From Streptomyces avicenniae (GTDB taxonomy: Bacteria; Actinomycetota; Actinomycetes; Streptomycetales; Streptomycetaceae), in contig NZ_JOEK01000003.1 of NCBI RefSeq assembly GCF_000719135.1, positions 352,840 through 416,839 of the forward strand: a stretch of DNA of 64,000 nucleotides, in the 5' to 3' direction. The notes below the pieces were generated by a model. The model worked only from the letters and a program-made list of their open reading frames with translations, had not been told where the DNA came from and did not search any database. The stretch's first letter is position 1, and each line of letters begins with the position of its first letter. Below, in pieces: positions 16,473-25,867 of the stretch. Made by a program: the position numbers and the translations under genes.

Positions 16473-17699
16473 GTGTCCGAGACATCGGCGGCCAGTGCCG
16501 CTGAGCTGCGCGCCGCTCTGGTGCGGGCGCTGCGAGAGGCCCGGCGGATCACCAGCCCGCAGGTGACCGAGGCGTTCGCCGCCGTTCCCCGGCATGTTTT
16601 CCTGCCGGGGACCGGGCTGGAGGACGCCTACCGCGACGACGCTGTGTTCACCAAGCGCGCTGCGGACGGCAGGCCGCTGAGTTCGGTCTCCGCGCCCTGG
16701 CTGGTCGCCACCATGCTGGAACGCCTTGCGCCACGCGCGGGGGACCGGGTGCTGGAAGTGGGGTCCGGCGGATACAACGCGGCGCTGTTGCGGCACGTGG
16801 TCGGCTCCACCGGATCGGTGACCAGTATGGACATCGATCCCGACGTGACCGGCCGCGCCGAGGTGTGCCTCAAGCAGGCCGGGTTCTCCGATGTCCGGCT
16901 GGTGACGGGCGACGGCACCACGGGAGTGCCCGACGGGTTCCCGTACGACCGGCTGGTGGTGACCGTGCAGGCGACCGAGATCGCTTCGGCGTGGCTGGAT
17001 CAGCTGACCGGTGACGGGCGCATGGTCGTGCCGATGCGGCTCCGCGGGCTGGGGCGGTTGCTGACGTTCACCCGTGAACGGGCCGGTCTGTGGCGTGGTG
17101 ATGGTTGGGAGCAGTGCGGGTTCGTCGCGATGCAGGGGCCCGGGGCCCGTGACCCGGTGGCCACCGCCGTCCTGGCCGACGGGGTGCGGTTGCGGTGGGA
17201 CGGCGGGGCGGCACCTGACCCGGTCCGGCTCGCGACGGCCTTCCGCGCCGAGGGACGCGAGGTGTGGAGCGGGGTGACCGTCACTGCCACCGAGGGGAGC
17301 CGGGCGGTGCTGGACCTGTGGCTGGCGACCACACTCGACGCCTTCGGCCGCCTGCACACGTCCTCCTCCGCCGTGCCGCAGGTGCTGCCCGGCGGCACCC
17401 CGGCCACCTGGGGGCCGGACACACTCGCCTACCTGGTCATGCGTCCGGTGCACGGGGACGCCACCCGGTTCGAGTACGGCGTCGCCTGGCACGGCTCCGA
17501 TGCCGGGGTGGCTGAGGCGGTTGCCGAGCAACTGCGGGCGTGGGACCGCGATCACCGGGGCGGACCGGGCCCGGTGCTGTACATCGGCGCGGCGTCTGAC
17601 GACGAAGCGACGTGCGTGAGGCGGATGTCGGAGCGCTCCGGACCGCGCCTCGTGCTGGCCTGGCCTCGAAGCGCGGCCTGTTCGGGGCCACGCCTGTAA
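16473..17699 (+). CDS. PIMT-superfamily methyltransferase M2
   Basis: 408 residues, GTG at 16473 after GAAGGAG. It has the whole PIMT N-terminal half: PRHVFLPG (39-46), the substrate loop PLSSVSAPWLVATMLERL (68-85), then SAM motif VLEVGSGGYNAALL (93-106) and VTSMDID. The C-terminal 190 residues are an extension. In the cellulonodin-2/lihuanodin class such an enzyme methylates a ring Asp after lasso folding and the ester collapses to an aspartimide. M2 is the better candidate for that step on Asp6. Confidence 0.85.
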   Translation: MSETSAASAAELRAALVRALREARRITSPQVTEAFAAVPRHVFLPGTGLEDAYRDDAVFTKRAADGRPLSSVSAPWLVATMLERLAPRAGDRVLEVGSGGYNAALLRHVVGSTGSVTSMDIDPDVTGRAEVCLKQAGFSDVRLVTGDGTTGVPDGFPYDRLVVTVQATEIASAWLDQLTGDGRMVVPMRLRGLGRLLTFTRERAGLWRGDGWEQCGFVAMQGPGARDPVATAVLADGVRLRWDGGAAPDPVRLATAFRAEGREVWSGVTVTATEGSRAVLDLWLATTLDAFGRLHTSSSAVPQVLPGGTPATWGPDTLAYLVMRPVHGDATRFEYGVAWHGSDAGVAEAVAEQLRAWDRDHRGGPGPVLYIGAASDDEATCVRRMSERSGPRLVLAWPRSAACSGPRL

Positions 17700-17833
17700 G
17701 TCGTCCCGGCCCTGTCGGCCCAGGGGCAGCCGATCAACGGCGGCTCGGCGTGACCCACCCGACGGCCGGGGGCACGGCACGATGCGGCGTTTCCGCTTGT
17801 CTCGCCGGACGACCCCCGGCTGAGGTAGGTGGA

Positions 17834-18178
17834 TCAGCCGTAGAACTTCGCCACTCCCTCGGGAGCAGTCCCCGACTTGAGGTACTGTCCGGCGATGTTG
17901 GCGGATACGCGGCGGAACTCTTCACGGCTGATTCCGCGTCCATCGTCGTCGCGTTCGAAGTCCGTCCGGATCTCCGGGTCGGTCGATGGTTCCATGTTTC
18001 CGCTCTCGACGGAGAGTTGCATGGTGCGGGTCTGGTTTCCCTCGGCGTCCGCAGAGGTGATGACGCGAGCTTCTGTGTCGAGGACGAGGTGCGCGACCCG
18101 GCCACCGTCGTCAAGAAAGACACGGTAGAGGTGTGATTCCTCGGTACTGCTGACCAGCTTGGCGAAAAAAGACATCAT
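17834..18178 (-). CDS. Hypothetical protein downstream of lasso cluster
   Basis: 114 residues, ATG at 18178 behind a good AGGAG site (18189-18193, minus strand). It is mixed-charge and soluble, with a strand-like N terminus (SHLYRVFLDDGGRVAHLVLDTEARVITS) and a helical C terminus (SREEFRRVSANIAGQYLKSG). No family is recognised. It is convergent with M2 and may be the last gene of the inserted lasso segment, but no role is implied. Confidence 0.55.
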   Translation of the reverse strand: MMSFFAKLVSSTEESHLYRVFLDDGGRVAHLVLDTEARVITSADAEGNQTRTMQLSVESGNMEPSTDPEIRTDFERDDDGRGISREEFRRVSANIAGQYLKSGTAPEGVAKFYG

Positions 18179-18441
18179 GACAAGGATCTCCTGCGCGATG
18201 ACGGGAAACCATGACCGTCCCCGGGCGGCGGCTTCCTGCTCCCAGGGGAAACGTGGGTCTCAGGGTAGCCAGGGTGAACAGGCCGTGTGAGTCTCGGAGT
18301 TCGGCCAGGTTGTCCGGCCCGCATCGAACTCGGCCCACAGTACGTCGCCCGGTTCTGGCACCTCGCTCGGACGGCCGGAGTTGGATGGGAATCCACACCC
18401 CGCGGACTTCTGGCGGACGCTCGATGAGCACGTACACGAAC
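18179..18441. other. Intergenic region, possible gene remnant
   Basis: 263 nt. A minus-strand frame spans 18111-18467 (118 residues, FVYVLIERPPEVRGVWIPIQL at its start), but it overlaps the well-supported gene ending at 18178 and lacks a start signal. It looks like leftover coding sequence at an insertion boundary, or noise. Confidence 0.3.
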
Positions 18442-19137
18442 TCAGCTGGAGGTATCACCCGTAGCATGACCGGGCGATTGTGGCTGATGGTCGGTCCAGC
18501 GGCGGGTGTATTCGATGTGGATGTCCCGGCCGTTGCCGACGAGCGGGTGGCCCAGTTCCTCGCAGTGGTGGGAGTCGGCGCCGTGGTCCGGGGCCTGCCT
18601 GACGAGGTCGAAAAACATGCCCGCCGTCTCTCGGAACACCCTCGCGCTGCCGACCATGAACAGCGAGTGGGCGTGGACGTGTTGGTGGAACGTGTCCCGG
18701 TACTCGCGGTGGTGGTGCGCGGCGTGGTCGATCTCGCCGTCGCCGCGCAGGTCCGCCGGGGAGAGCCGCGCCGTGCCGCGCAGGCCCGCCCCGAGGCGTC
18801 CGCGCACCCGTTTCCAGTGGTGCGGCTTGAACTGCAACGAGTGGTGCAGCAGCACCAGATCGAGCGGCGGCTCCGCGCGCCGGGGGCCGCCCGCCGGAAG
18901 CGCGCCGTCGCGGAGCGGCAGGTAGACCAGCGAACGCCGTGACCGCGCGGCCAGCGACCACAGCATGCCGATGGACCGGGCGGCGCCCGCGTCCACGTTC
19001 ATCTGGAGATCGCCCCACGCGGGCTCAGGGCCGACCAGCCGCGCGCGGACGAGCGGGTCGGCCGCGCGGATGACCCGGAACTCGTCCCGTCCGAGCCGGA
19101 CGCGGTGCACGGTGATCCTCAGGGTCGCTGTGCTCAT
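18442..19137 (-). CDS. Hypothetical His-rich protein
   Basis: 231 residues, no recognised family. The middle holds LVLLHHSLQFKPHHWKRVRGRL and the second half is histidine-rich (IDHAAHHHREYRDTFHQHVHAHSLFMV, read as separate H clusters near residues 135-155), suggesting metal binding. It is soluble and has no signal peptide. The ribosome site (AGGAG about 15 nt upstream) is distant. GC bias fits a real gene. It is divergent from the P-loop gene at 19207. Confidence 0.5.
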   Translation of the reverse strand: MSTATLRITVHRVRLGRDEFRVIRAADPLVRARLVGPEPAWGDLQMNVDAGAARSIGMLWSLAARSRRSLVYLPLRDGALPAGGPRRAEPPLDLVLLHHSLQFKPHHWKRVRGRLGAGLRGTARLSPADLRGDGEIDHAAHHHREYRDTFHQHVHAHSLFMVGSARVFRETAGMFFDLVRQAPDHGADSHHCEELGHPLVGNGRDIHIEYTRRWTDHQPQSPGHATGDTSS

Positions 19138-19206
19138 GGGCGGACCGTCGGCTCTCCTCTTTATCGGGTTGCGGGGGACGGGGGGCGTGGCGGCACGATC
19201 GCAGGC

Positions 19207-19764
19207 ATGACGACCATCGAACCACCCGGCGTGCTGATCGTGACCGGTATGCCGGGGGCGGGGAAGTCCACGGTGTCACGGCGGGTCGCGTCGCTGTTGC
19301 CCCGGGCCGCGCGGCTCGACGGGGACGCGCTGAACGGCATGATCGTCAGCGGCCGGGTCTGGGCGCTCGGCGAACCTGCCGACGAGGCGGCCCGCCAAGT
19401 CGCCCTGTGCGACCTGAACCTGGCCGCGCTCGCCCGCAACTTCGCCGACGCCGGGTTCGCCCCGGTCATCGACTCGATCGTCCCGACCCGCGCGCAGCTC
19501 GACTTCTTCCTCGCCCGTCTCGCACCACGGCCCGTGCACCTCGTCGTCCTCGCGCCGGGCCCCGCGGTCTGCGCGGCGCGGAACGCCGCACGGGACCCCC
19601 GCGAGCGCGTGCCCTACGACCCTGTCGCTCTCGACGCGCAGATGCGCGCCGAACTGGCCGATCACGGCTGGTGGTTGGACACCTCCACGCTCACGCCCGA
19701 GGAGACGGCGCGGCGCGTCGTACGGGACGCCGCCCGCCGCGGCCTGGTGACGGCCGCCGCCTAG
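19207..19764 (+). CDS. P-loop kinase-like protein
   Basis: 185 residues with Walker A GMPGAGKST (15-23) and the pattern of small-molecule kinases/zeta-toxin-like ATPases: ARLDGDALNGMI (substrate Asp), a LALAPGP-like strand and RNAARDPRERVPYDP (Arg lid). It should phosphorylate a small substrate; which one cannot be told. The ATG at 19207 is 7 nt after CACGAT, a candidate leaderless promoter. Its stop TAG overlaps the -10 hexamer of the next gene. Confidence 0.75.
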   Translation: MTTIEPPGVLIVTGMPGAGKSTVSRRVASLLPRAARLDGDALNGMIVSGRVWALGEPADEAARQVALCDLNLAALARNFADAGFAPVIDSIVPTRAQLDFFLARLAPRPVHLVVLAPGPAVCAARNAARDPRERVPYDPVALDAQMRAELADHGWWLDTSTLTPEETARRVVRDAARRGLVTAAA

Positions 19765-19767
19765 GAT
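19762..19767 (+). promoter_or_regulatory. -10 hexamer of leaderless SDR transcript
   Basis: TAGGAT ends 7 nt before the ATG at 19775, the spacing that places transcription start on the A of ATG. It overlaps the stop codon of the preceding gene. Confidence 0.5.
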
Positions 19768-19774
19768 GTCCGTT

Positions 19775-20551
19775 ATGAGCGCCGCCTACCTCGCCGAACT
19801 GTTCTCGCTGGACGGGCGCGTCGCCGTCGTGACCGGGGGAAGTTCCGGCATCGGCCGCGGCATCGCCGAGGCGCTGGCACGGGCGGGCGCGAGCGTCGTG
19901 CTCGTGGCCCGCCGCCCCGCCGAACTGGACGCGGCCGTGGACGCGTTGACGCGGGCGGGCTGCCGCGTCGCCCGCGTCTCCGCCGACCTGGCCAGCCGCG
20001 ACGGCGTGCGCGCGGCGGCCGACGAGGCGGCGGCCGTCTTCGGCGAGCCCGACATCCTCGTCAACTCCGCCGGGATCAACCTGCGTCCGCCGATGGACGC
20101 GCTGGACGACGCCGCCTGGGACGCCACCATGGCCCTCAACCTGGAGGCGCCGCACCTCCTCTCCCAGCGCTTCGGCCCCGGCATGGCGGCACGCGGCTTC
20201 GGCCGGATCATCCATGTCAGCTCCCAGCAGGCGCACCGCGCGTTCGCGCAGAGCGGCGCGTACGGCGTCTCCAAGGGCGCGCTCGAATCGCTGGCCCGCT
20301 CGCAGGCCGAGGCGTGGTCGCCGCGCGGCGTCACCAGCAACACGCTGGTGCCCGGCTTCGTGCCGACGCCGCTCAACACCCGCCTGGCGTCCGACCCGGA
20401 GCGCGTCGCCGCGCTCGCCGCCCGCACCCTCGTCGGCCGTAACGGCCTGCCCGCCGACTTCGCGGGCGCCGCCGTCTTCCTGGCGAGCGCCGCGTCCGCC
20501 TACGTCACGGGCCAATCGCTGTTCGTGGACGGTGGCTTCTCCGTCCACTGA
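19775..20551 (+). CDS. SDR-family oxidoreductase (gluconate 5-dehydrogenase-like)
   Basis: 258 residues. TGGSSGIGRGIAEALARAG (cofactor, about 20-38), NSAGIN, active Ser in HVSSQQAH, YGVSKGA (Tyr and Lys of YxxxK), and a C-terminal GQSLFVDGGFSVH typical of classical SDRs. It is active by motif; the substrate is unknown, but DGG-ending SDRs of this kind include gluconate and 3-oxoacyl reductases. The ATG at 19775 is preferred to 19766 because TAGGAT sits 7 nt upstream and no ribosome site exists. Confidence 0.85.
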   Translation: MSAAYLAELFSLDGRVAVVTGGSSGIGRGIAEALARAGASVVLVARRPAELDAAVDALTRAGCRVARVSADLASRDGVRAAADEAAAVFGEPDILVNSAGINLRPPMDALDDAAWDATMALNLEAPHLLSQRFGPGMAARGFGRIIHVSSQQAHRAFAQSGAYGVSKGALESLARSQAEAWSPRGVTSNTLVPGFVPTPLNTRLASDPERVAALAARTLVGRNGLPADFAGAAVFLASAASAYVTGQSLFVDGGFSVH

Positions 20552-20572
20552 CGCGCCTGAGACGCTACGCGT

Positions 20573-21148
20573 ATGCCGCTGCTCGTGACGCCCGTGATCG
20601 CCGCCGACTCGATCGGCGCCCAGGACCAGCCGACGCTCCCCCTCGGGGACGGCCCCGTCCTGCGGCCCTGGTTGCCGGACGACGCCGAGGCGGTGGCAGC
20701 CGCCCACGAGGACCCGTTGATCCAGCGCTGGCACGCCCGCCGGGCCGACTCCGTCGCGGAGGCCGCCGGGTGGGTCGCGGGCTGGCAGGCGGACTGGGCC
20801 GCCGAACGCGGCCTCCACTGGGCGATCGCCGAGGGCGGCACGCTCCTCGGGCGGCTGTCGCTGAAAGACCTCGACCTGATCGACGGCACCGCCGAGGTCG
20901 CCTACTGGATGACCCCGGCGGCCCGCGGCCGTGGCGTCTGCCCGCGCGCCGTGCGGACGTTGACGGCCTGGGCGCTGGACGAAGCGGGCTTCCACCGCCT
21001 GACGCTCCTGCACTCGACGGCCAACACGGCGTCCTGCCGCGTCGCCGAGAAGGCCGCCTTCGCCCTGGAGGGCACGCTGCGCTCGGCCGCACTCCATGCG
21101 GACGGCCACCACGACATGCACCTGCACGCCCACGTCCGGGGCGACTGA
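20573..21148 (+). CDS. GNAT N-acetyltransferase
   Basis: 191 residues of the RimJ/RimL type: LRPWLPDDAEAVAAAHEDP at the start, ISLKD-like strand LLGRLSLKDLDLIDGTAEVAYWM, acetyl-CoA loop ARGRGVCPRAVRTLTAWA (Q/RxxGxG/A) and HRLTLLHSTANTASCRVAEKAAF. It transfers acetyl from CoA to an amine, often a protein N terminus or an antibiotic. The first 35 residues exceed the family norm. It lies 21 nt after the SDR gene. Confidence 0.85.
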   Translation: MPLLVTPVIAADSIGAQDQPTLPLGDGPVLRPWLPDDAEAVAAAHEDPLIQRWHARRADSVAEAAGWVAGWQADWAAERGLHWAIAEGGTLLGRLSLKDLDLIDGTAEVAYWMTPAARGRGVCPRAVRTLTAWALDEAGFHRLTLLHSTANTASCRVAEKAAFALEGTLRSAALHADGHHDMHLHAHVRGD

Positions 21149-21295
21149 CCGGTACCGACCGTGCGGGAGCCCGGGCGGAACGCGTTCGAAGGATTGCAAA
21201 CTTGTACGATTGCGGATCGTTCCATGCCTGTGGAGGGGTGACGTGTACCTCGCCTGGAAGAGGAGGGAACGCCATCGTTCCTAGGGGGTAGGTAA

Positions 21296-24200
21296 ATGGC
21301 GCGGCCAGCTGATTGGTCTCCGGTGGGGATGGAGTCGGACCCGACGCCGGGTGATCCGGACGAGGTCCGGGAGTTGGCCGATGCTTTGCAGACGTTCGCG
21401 GACGATGTGAGCGAAGCCCTGGGGCGGGTGCGGGGGTTGGCGTCGGATCGTGCGGTGCAGGACTGGGCGGGTCTCTCGGCCGAGGCGTTCCGCAGCGAGT
21501 TCGACGGCGTGCCGGGGAATCTGACCAAGCTGCGTGACTCGTACGACCTGTGCGCGCAGGCGCTCCAGACCTACTGGCCCAAGCTCCAGACCGCGCAGGG
21601 CCAGGCGGATCGTGCCCTGGACCGTGCGATAGCGGCGCAGGCCGATCTGACGTCGGCGCAGGCGTCGTTGGGGGATGCGCAGAGCTGGGTGTCGCGTGCC
21701 GGTGACGAGTCGGACCGGTTGCAGCGTGAGGGTGAGCGTGACAATGCCCCACCGCCGGACGAGGCGGAGGTGCGGGCGGCGACCCGTGACCGTCAGGCGG
21801 CCGACTCCGCCCGTGACGCGGCGCAGTCCCGCGTGGACACGGCGCAGGACAGCCTCGATGCGGCGCGTGAACTGGCGCGTCAGGCGCGGGAGATGCGTGA
21901 GGAGGCCGCACGCGAGGCGGCCAGGGACATCGACGAAGCGTCCGACGCGGGCATCCAGAACCGTAAGTGGTGGCAGAAGGCCGTCCACTGGGTGACGGAG
22001 AACTGGGACACGATAGTTGACGTCTGCAAGGTGATCGTCGCCGTCCTCGGCATCGTGGTGATGATCATCGGTGGCCCCCTCGCGCTGATCGTCCTGGCGG
22101 CGGCCCTCGTCGTCCTCGCCGACACGCTCATCAAGTACTCGCGCGGCGAAGCATCCCTCTGGGACGTCGCGTTCTCCGCCCTCGACTGCATCCCGGGCAT
22201 GAAGGGCCTCACCACCCTCGGCGGCCTCGCCCGCGGCATGCGAGGACTCGCCTCCGGCGGCCTGCGCGGCATGGCGCTCGGGACCCGCGGCCTCGGCCAG
22301 CAGGTACGCGGCATGGGCCGCGGCATACGGAGCCTCTTCTCCCGCGGCGACCCGATCGACATGGCGACCGGCGAGGTGGTGCTCTCCGCGGCCGACGTCG
22401 AACTCCCCGGCGTGCTGCCCCTGATACTCGAACGTCACCACCGCACCTCGGTCCGCTCCGGCACCTGGTTCGGCCGCTCCTGGGCCTCCACCCTCGACCA
22501 GCGGCTCGCCCTCGACGCCGACGCCGACGGCGTGCGGCTGTGCGCCGACGACGGCATGACGTTGTACTACCCCCGCCCGCTGCCCGACGAGCCGGTGTTC
22601 CCCGTCGAGGGCCCCCGCTGGGCGCTCGCGTGGTCGGGCAGGCCGGAGGACCCGCTCGTCGTCCACCAGCGGGACACCGGACGTTCCCTGCACTTCGCCG
22701 CGGTCCCCGGCCGCAGAGGCGGCGAACTGCCGCTCACCGCCATGACCGACCGCAACGGCAACCGCATCGACGTCGCCTACGCCGCCGACGGCACGCCCAC
22801 GGACGTTGTCCACAGCGCCGGGTACCACGTCGGCATCACCACACACCGGCGCCGCATCACCCAACTCCGGCTGCTCAGCGACCCCGAGCGGCCCGTCCTC
22901 CTGCGCTACGGCTACGACGCGGCGGGCAACCTGGCGTCCGTCACCAACTCCTCCGGCCGCCCGCTCACCTTCTCCTACGACGCCAGACGCCGCCTGACCC
23001 GCTGGGAGGACCCCAACGGCACGTGGCACGCGTACACCTACGACGAACACGGCCGCTGCACCGCCACCGACGGCACCGGCGGCGCCCTCGCCAGCCGCAT
23101 CGTCCACGACCCCGCCACCCACCGCACCCTCTTCACCGACTCCCTGGGCGAAACGACGGTCTACCAGTTCGACGACGCCTACCACCTCCTCACCGAGACC
23201 GACCCCCTCGGCCACCACACCCACCGCACCTGGGACCGCTACGACCGCCTCCTCACCGTCACGGACCCCCTCGGGCGCACCACCACCCACACGTACGACG
23301 AGCACGGCGCCCTGCTCACCGCCACCCGCCCGGACGGCGCACGCGTCACCGTCACCCGCGACGCGTCCGGCCTGCCGACCGAGGTGGTGCGCGAGGACGG
23401 CGCCCGCTGGCGCCAGGAACACGACGCGCGCGGCAACCTCGTGGCCGTCACCGACCCGTCCGGGGCCTGCACCACCTACACGTACGACGACCGGGGCGGC
23501 CACGCCTCCACCACCGACCCCCTCGGCCACACCACCCGCATCCGCAACGACGCGGCCGGGCTCACCGTCGCCGTCACCGATCCCACCGGCGCCACCGGCA
23601 CGGTCACGCGCGACGCCTTCGGCCGCCCCGTCGCCGTCACCGACCCCACCGGGGCCACGGTCACGACGACGTGGAGCGTCGAGGGCCACCCCCTGACCGT
23701 CACCGACCCCACCGGCGCCGAACGCCGCTGGACCCGCGACGCCGGGGGCAACCCCGTGGCGTACACCGACGAGAGCGGCCGGACGACGCGCTGGACGTAC
23801 GGCCCGTTCGACCTGCCCGTCTCCCAGGTGCTCCCGGACGGCACGCGCCACGACTTCGTCCGCGACACCGAGCTGCGCATCCGCCGGGTCACCGCCCCGG
23901 GCGGCCTCGCCTGGTCGCACACCTACGACGCGGCGGGACGCCTCGTCGCGCAGTCCGACTACGACGGCCGCGCCCTCACGTACACCTACGACCCCGCAGG
24001 GGCGCTGCTCAGCCGCACCAACGCCCTGGGCCAGACCGTCAGTTACACCTACGACGCGGTCGGCGCGATGACCGCCAGGGACGCGGACGGCAGGCGCACC
24101 GACTACGTGTACGACGCGGCGGGCCGTCCCGTCGCCGCGACCGGGCCCGACGCGCGGATCACGTTCGAGCGCGACGTGCTCGGGCGCGTCCTCGCCGAGA

Positions 24201-25831
24201 CGGTCGGGGACCGGACGGTCCGGCACGCGTACGACCCGCTCGGCCGCCCCGTCGGCCGCACCACGCCGACCGGGCACCACAGCGTCACCCGCTACGACGC
24301 CGCCGGACGGCCCGCCGAACTCCGCACCGGCGCACGCGTCCTGCGCTTCGACCGCGACCACGCGGGCCGCGAGACCGCCCGCACCCTCGGCCACGACCTC
24401 GCCGTGCACCAGACGTGGGACGACCGCGGCCTCCTCACCGGCCAGACCCTCACCGCGGGCGGCCGGACGCTGCACAGCCGCAGCTGGACCCACCGGCCCG
24501 ACCGCGCCCCCGCGTCGGTCGCCGAACTGCCCGGCGGCAGGACGGACTTCACGCTCGACGCGCTGAACCGCATCACCGAGGCCGCAGGGCCCGGCGGCAC
24601 CGAGGCGTACGCCTACGACCCGCTCGGCAACCAGGCCGCCGCCCGGTGGCCCGACGAGGACACCGGCGCCGCCGGGCCACGCGCGTACGCCGGGACCCGC
24701 GTCCTCACCGCGGGCGCGGTCCACCACGAGTACGACGCGGCGGGCCGGACGGTCCTGCGGCGGCGCAAACGCCTCTCCCGCAAGCCCGAGACCTGGCGCT
24801 ACGCGTGGGACGCGGAGGACCGTCTCACCGAGGTCACCACGCCGGACGGCACCCGCTGGCGCTACCTCTACGACCCCTTCGACCGGCGCACGGCCAAACA
24901 GCGGCTCGCCCCGGACGGCACGGTCGCCGAGCAGGTCACCTACGCCTGGTCGGGCTCCACCCTGATCGAGCAGACCACCACCGGCGCGGGAGACTCCGCG
25001 GGCACCACACTGACCTGGGACCACCACGAGCTGCGGCCGGTCGCCCAGACCGAACGCCGCGCCGCCCCGCCCACCGCCTCGCCCACCGCCCCGCCGACCA
25101 CCCCGCCCACCGACCTCGCCACCGCGTCCGACAGCGAGATCGACGCCCGCTTCCACGCCATCGTCACCGGCCTCACCGGCGCGCCCACCGAACTCGTGGA
25201 CGACACCGGCCGGATCGCCTGGCAGGCACGCGCCACGGTCTGGGGCGTCACCACGGCGGCCCCCGGCGCCACCACGGACACCCCCCTGCGCTTCCCCGGG
25301 CAGTACGCGGACGACGAGACGGGCTGGCACTACAACCTGCACCGCCACTACGACCCCGCCACCGCCCGCTACACCACCCCCGACCCGCTCGGCCTCGGCC
25401 CCGTGCGCAACCCGGTCGCGTACGTGGACAACCCCCAGACCCACGCCGACCCCCTGGGCCTGGCGCCCTGCACCCCGATCGAGATCAACTGGGGGCGGCC
25501 TGACGGCCAGATCGTCCTGAGCGGCCACGGCGGCATCTACACGGGCGACATGTCCCTCGTCACCGTGCCCGAGGGGACGTGGCTGCACTTCTACTCACGG
25601 CACGGGGAGTCGCTCGAGAACTTCCTCGGCAACCGCATCGAGATGGCCAATCCGACGCCGGTCCGGGTCTGGGGTCCTGGCACCCGCGTCCCCGACTACC
25701 TCCTCTTCCCACCGAACGGCCTCAGCCTGGTGGGCGCCCCGCGTACGGTGACGGAACCGACGCGCCTGTCCGCGCTCATCGGGCCGAACATGGGAACCGT
25801 GCACTGGGCCGCGTGCCGCTCGCTCCTCTGA
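21296..25831 (+). CDS. RHS/YD-repeat polymorphic toxin or adhesin
   Basis: 1511 residues. In order: a WXG100-like helical N terminus (1-110, DWSPVGMESDPTPGDP then DWAGLSAEAFRSEF), a coiled coil (about 115-220), two membrane helices (about 240-282), a linker, the RHS entry GDPIDMATGEVVL (about 350), some twenty YD repeats (YDAAGRL, YDPLGRP), and the core end GWHYNLHRHYDPATARYTTPDPLGL near 1375. The last 120 or so residues are the variable tip (SGHGGIYTG, HFYSRHGESL, PNMGTVHWAACRSLL), tentatively a Stv-type putative adhesin domain. The N terminus suggests ESX/T7-type export, though no secretion genes are near. A second gene with the same start is at 63917. Confidence 0.85.
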   Translation: MARPADWSPVGMESDPTPGDPDEVRELADALQTFADDVSEALGRVRGLASDRAVQDWAGLSAEAFRSEFDGVPGNLTKLRDSYDLCAQALQTYWPKLQTAQGQADRALDRAIAAQADLTSAQASLGDAQSWVSRAGDESDRLQREGERDNAPPPDEAEVRAATRDRQAADSARDAAQSRVDTAQDSLDAARELARQAREMREEAAREAARDIDEASDAGIQNRKWWQKAVHWVTENWDTIVDVCKVIVAVLGIVVMIIGGPLALIVLAAALVVLADTLIKYSRGEASLWDVAFSALDCIPGMKGLTTLGGLARGMRGLASGGLRGMALGTRGLGQQVRGMGRGIRSLFSRGDPIDMATGEVVLSAADVELPGVLPLILERHHRTSVRSGTWFGRSWASTLDQRLALDADADGVRLCADDGMTLYYPRPLPDEPVFPVEGPRWALAWSGRPEDPLVVHQRDTGRSLHFAAVPGRRGGELPLTAMTDRNGNRIDVAYAADGTPTDVVHSAGYHVGITTHRRRITQLRLLSDPERPVLLRYGYDAAGNLASVTNSSGRPLTFSYDARRRLTRWEDPNGTWHAYTYDEHGRCTATDGTGGALASRIVHDPATHRTLFTDSLGETTVYQFDDAYHLLTETDPLGHHTHRTWDRYDRLLTVTDPLGRTTTHTYDEHGALLTATRPDGARVTVTRDASGLPTEVVREDGARWRQEHDARGNLVAVTDPSGACTTYTYDDRGGHASTTDPLGHTTRIRNDAAGLTVAVTDPTGATGTVTRDAFGRPVAVTDPTGATVTTTWSVEGHPLTVTDPTGAERRWTRDAGGNPVAYTDESGRTTRWTYGPFDLPVSQVLPDGTRHDFVRDTELRIRRVTAPGGLAWSHTYDAAGRLVAQSDYDGRALTYTYDPAGALLSRTNALGQTVSYTYDAVGAMTARDADGRRTDYVYDAAGRPVAATGPDARITFERDVLGRVLAETVGDRTVRHAYDPLGRPVGRTTPTGHHSVTRYDAAGRPAELRTGARVLRFDRDHAGRETARTLGHDLAVHQTWDDRGLLTGQTLTAGGRTLHSRSWTHRPDRAPASVAELPGGRTDFTLDALNRITEAAGPGGTEAYAYDPLGNQAAARWPDEDTGAAGPRAYAGTRVLTAGAVHHEYDAAGRTVLRRRKRLSRKPETWRYAWDAEDRLTEVTTPDGTRWRYLYDPFDRRTAKQRLAPDGTVAEQVTYAWSGSTLIEQTTTGAGDSAGTTLTWDHHELRPVAQTERRAAPPTASPTAPPTTPPTDLATASDSEIDARFHAIVTGLTGAPTELVDDTGRIAWQARATVWGVTTAAPGATTDTPLRFPGQYADDETGWHYNLHRHYDPATARYTTPDPLGLGPVRNPVAYVDNPQTHADPLGLAPCTPIEINWGRPDGQIVLSGHGGIYTGDMSLVTVPEGTWLHFYSRHGESLENFLGNRIEMANPTPVRVWGPGTRVPDYLLFPPNGLSLVGAPRTVTEPTRLSALIGPNMGTVHWAACRSLL

Positions 25832-25867
25832 CCACCGCCCCCGACCCCGAAGGGGAAGCACCGCCAC

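Noticed and set aside
16473..17699. M2 as an ordinary housekeeping protein-repair PIMT.
   Set aside because: It has a 190-residue C-terminal extension absent from repair enzymes, is paired with M1, and lies 34 nt behind it in the lasso operon.
18111..18467. A 118-codon minus-strand frame as a gene.
   Set aside because: It overlaps a gene with a strong ribosome site and has no start signal of its own; it is kept only as a possible remnant.
21281..25588. A 1435-codon open frame antisense to the RHS gene.
   Set aside because: Low-complexity Gly/Val/Arg sequence with no domain; the plus-strand RHS frame explains the region fully.
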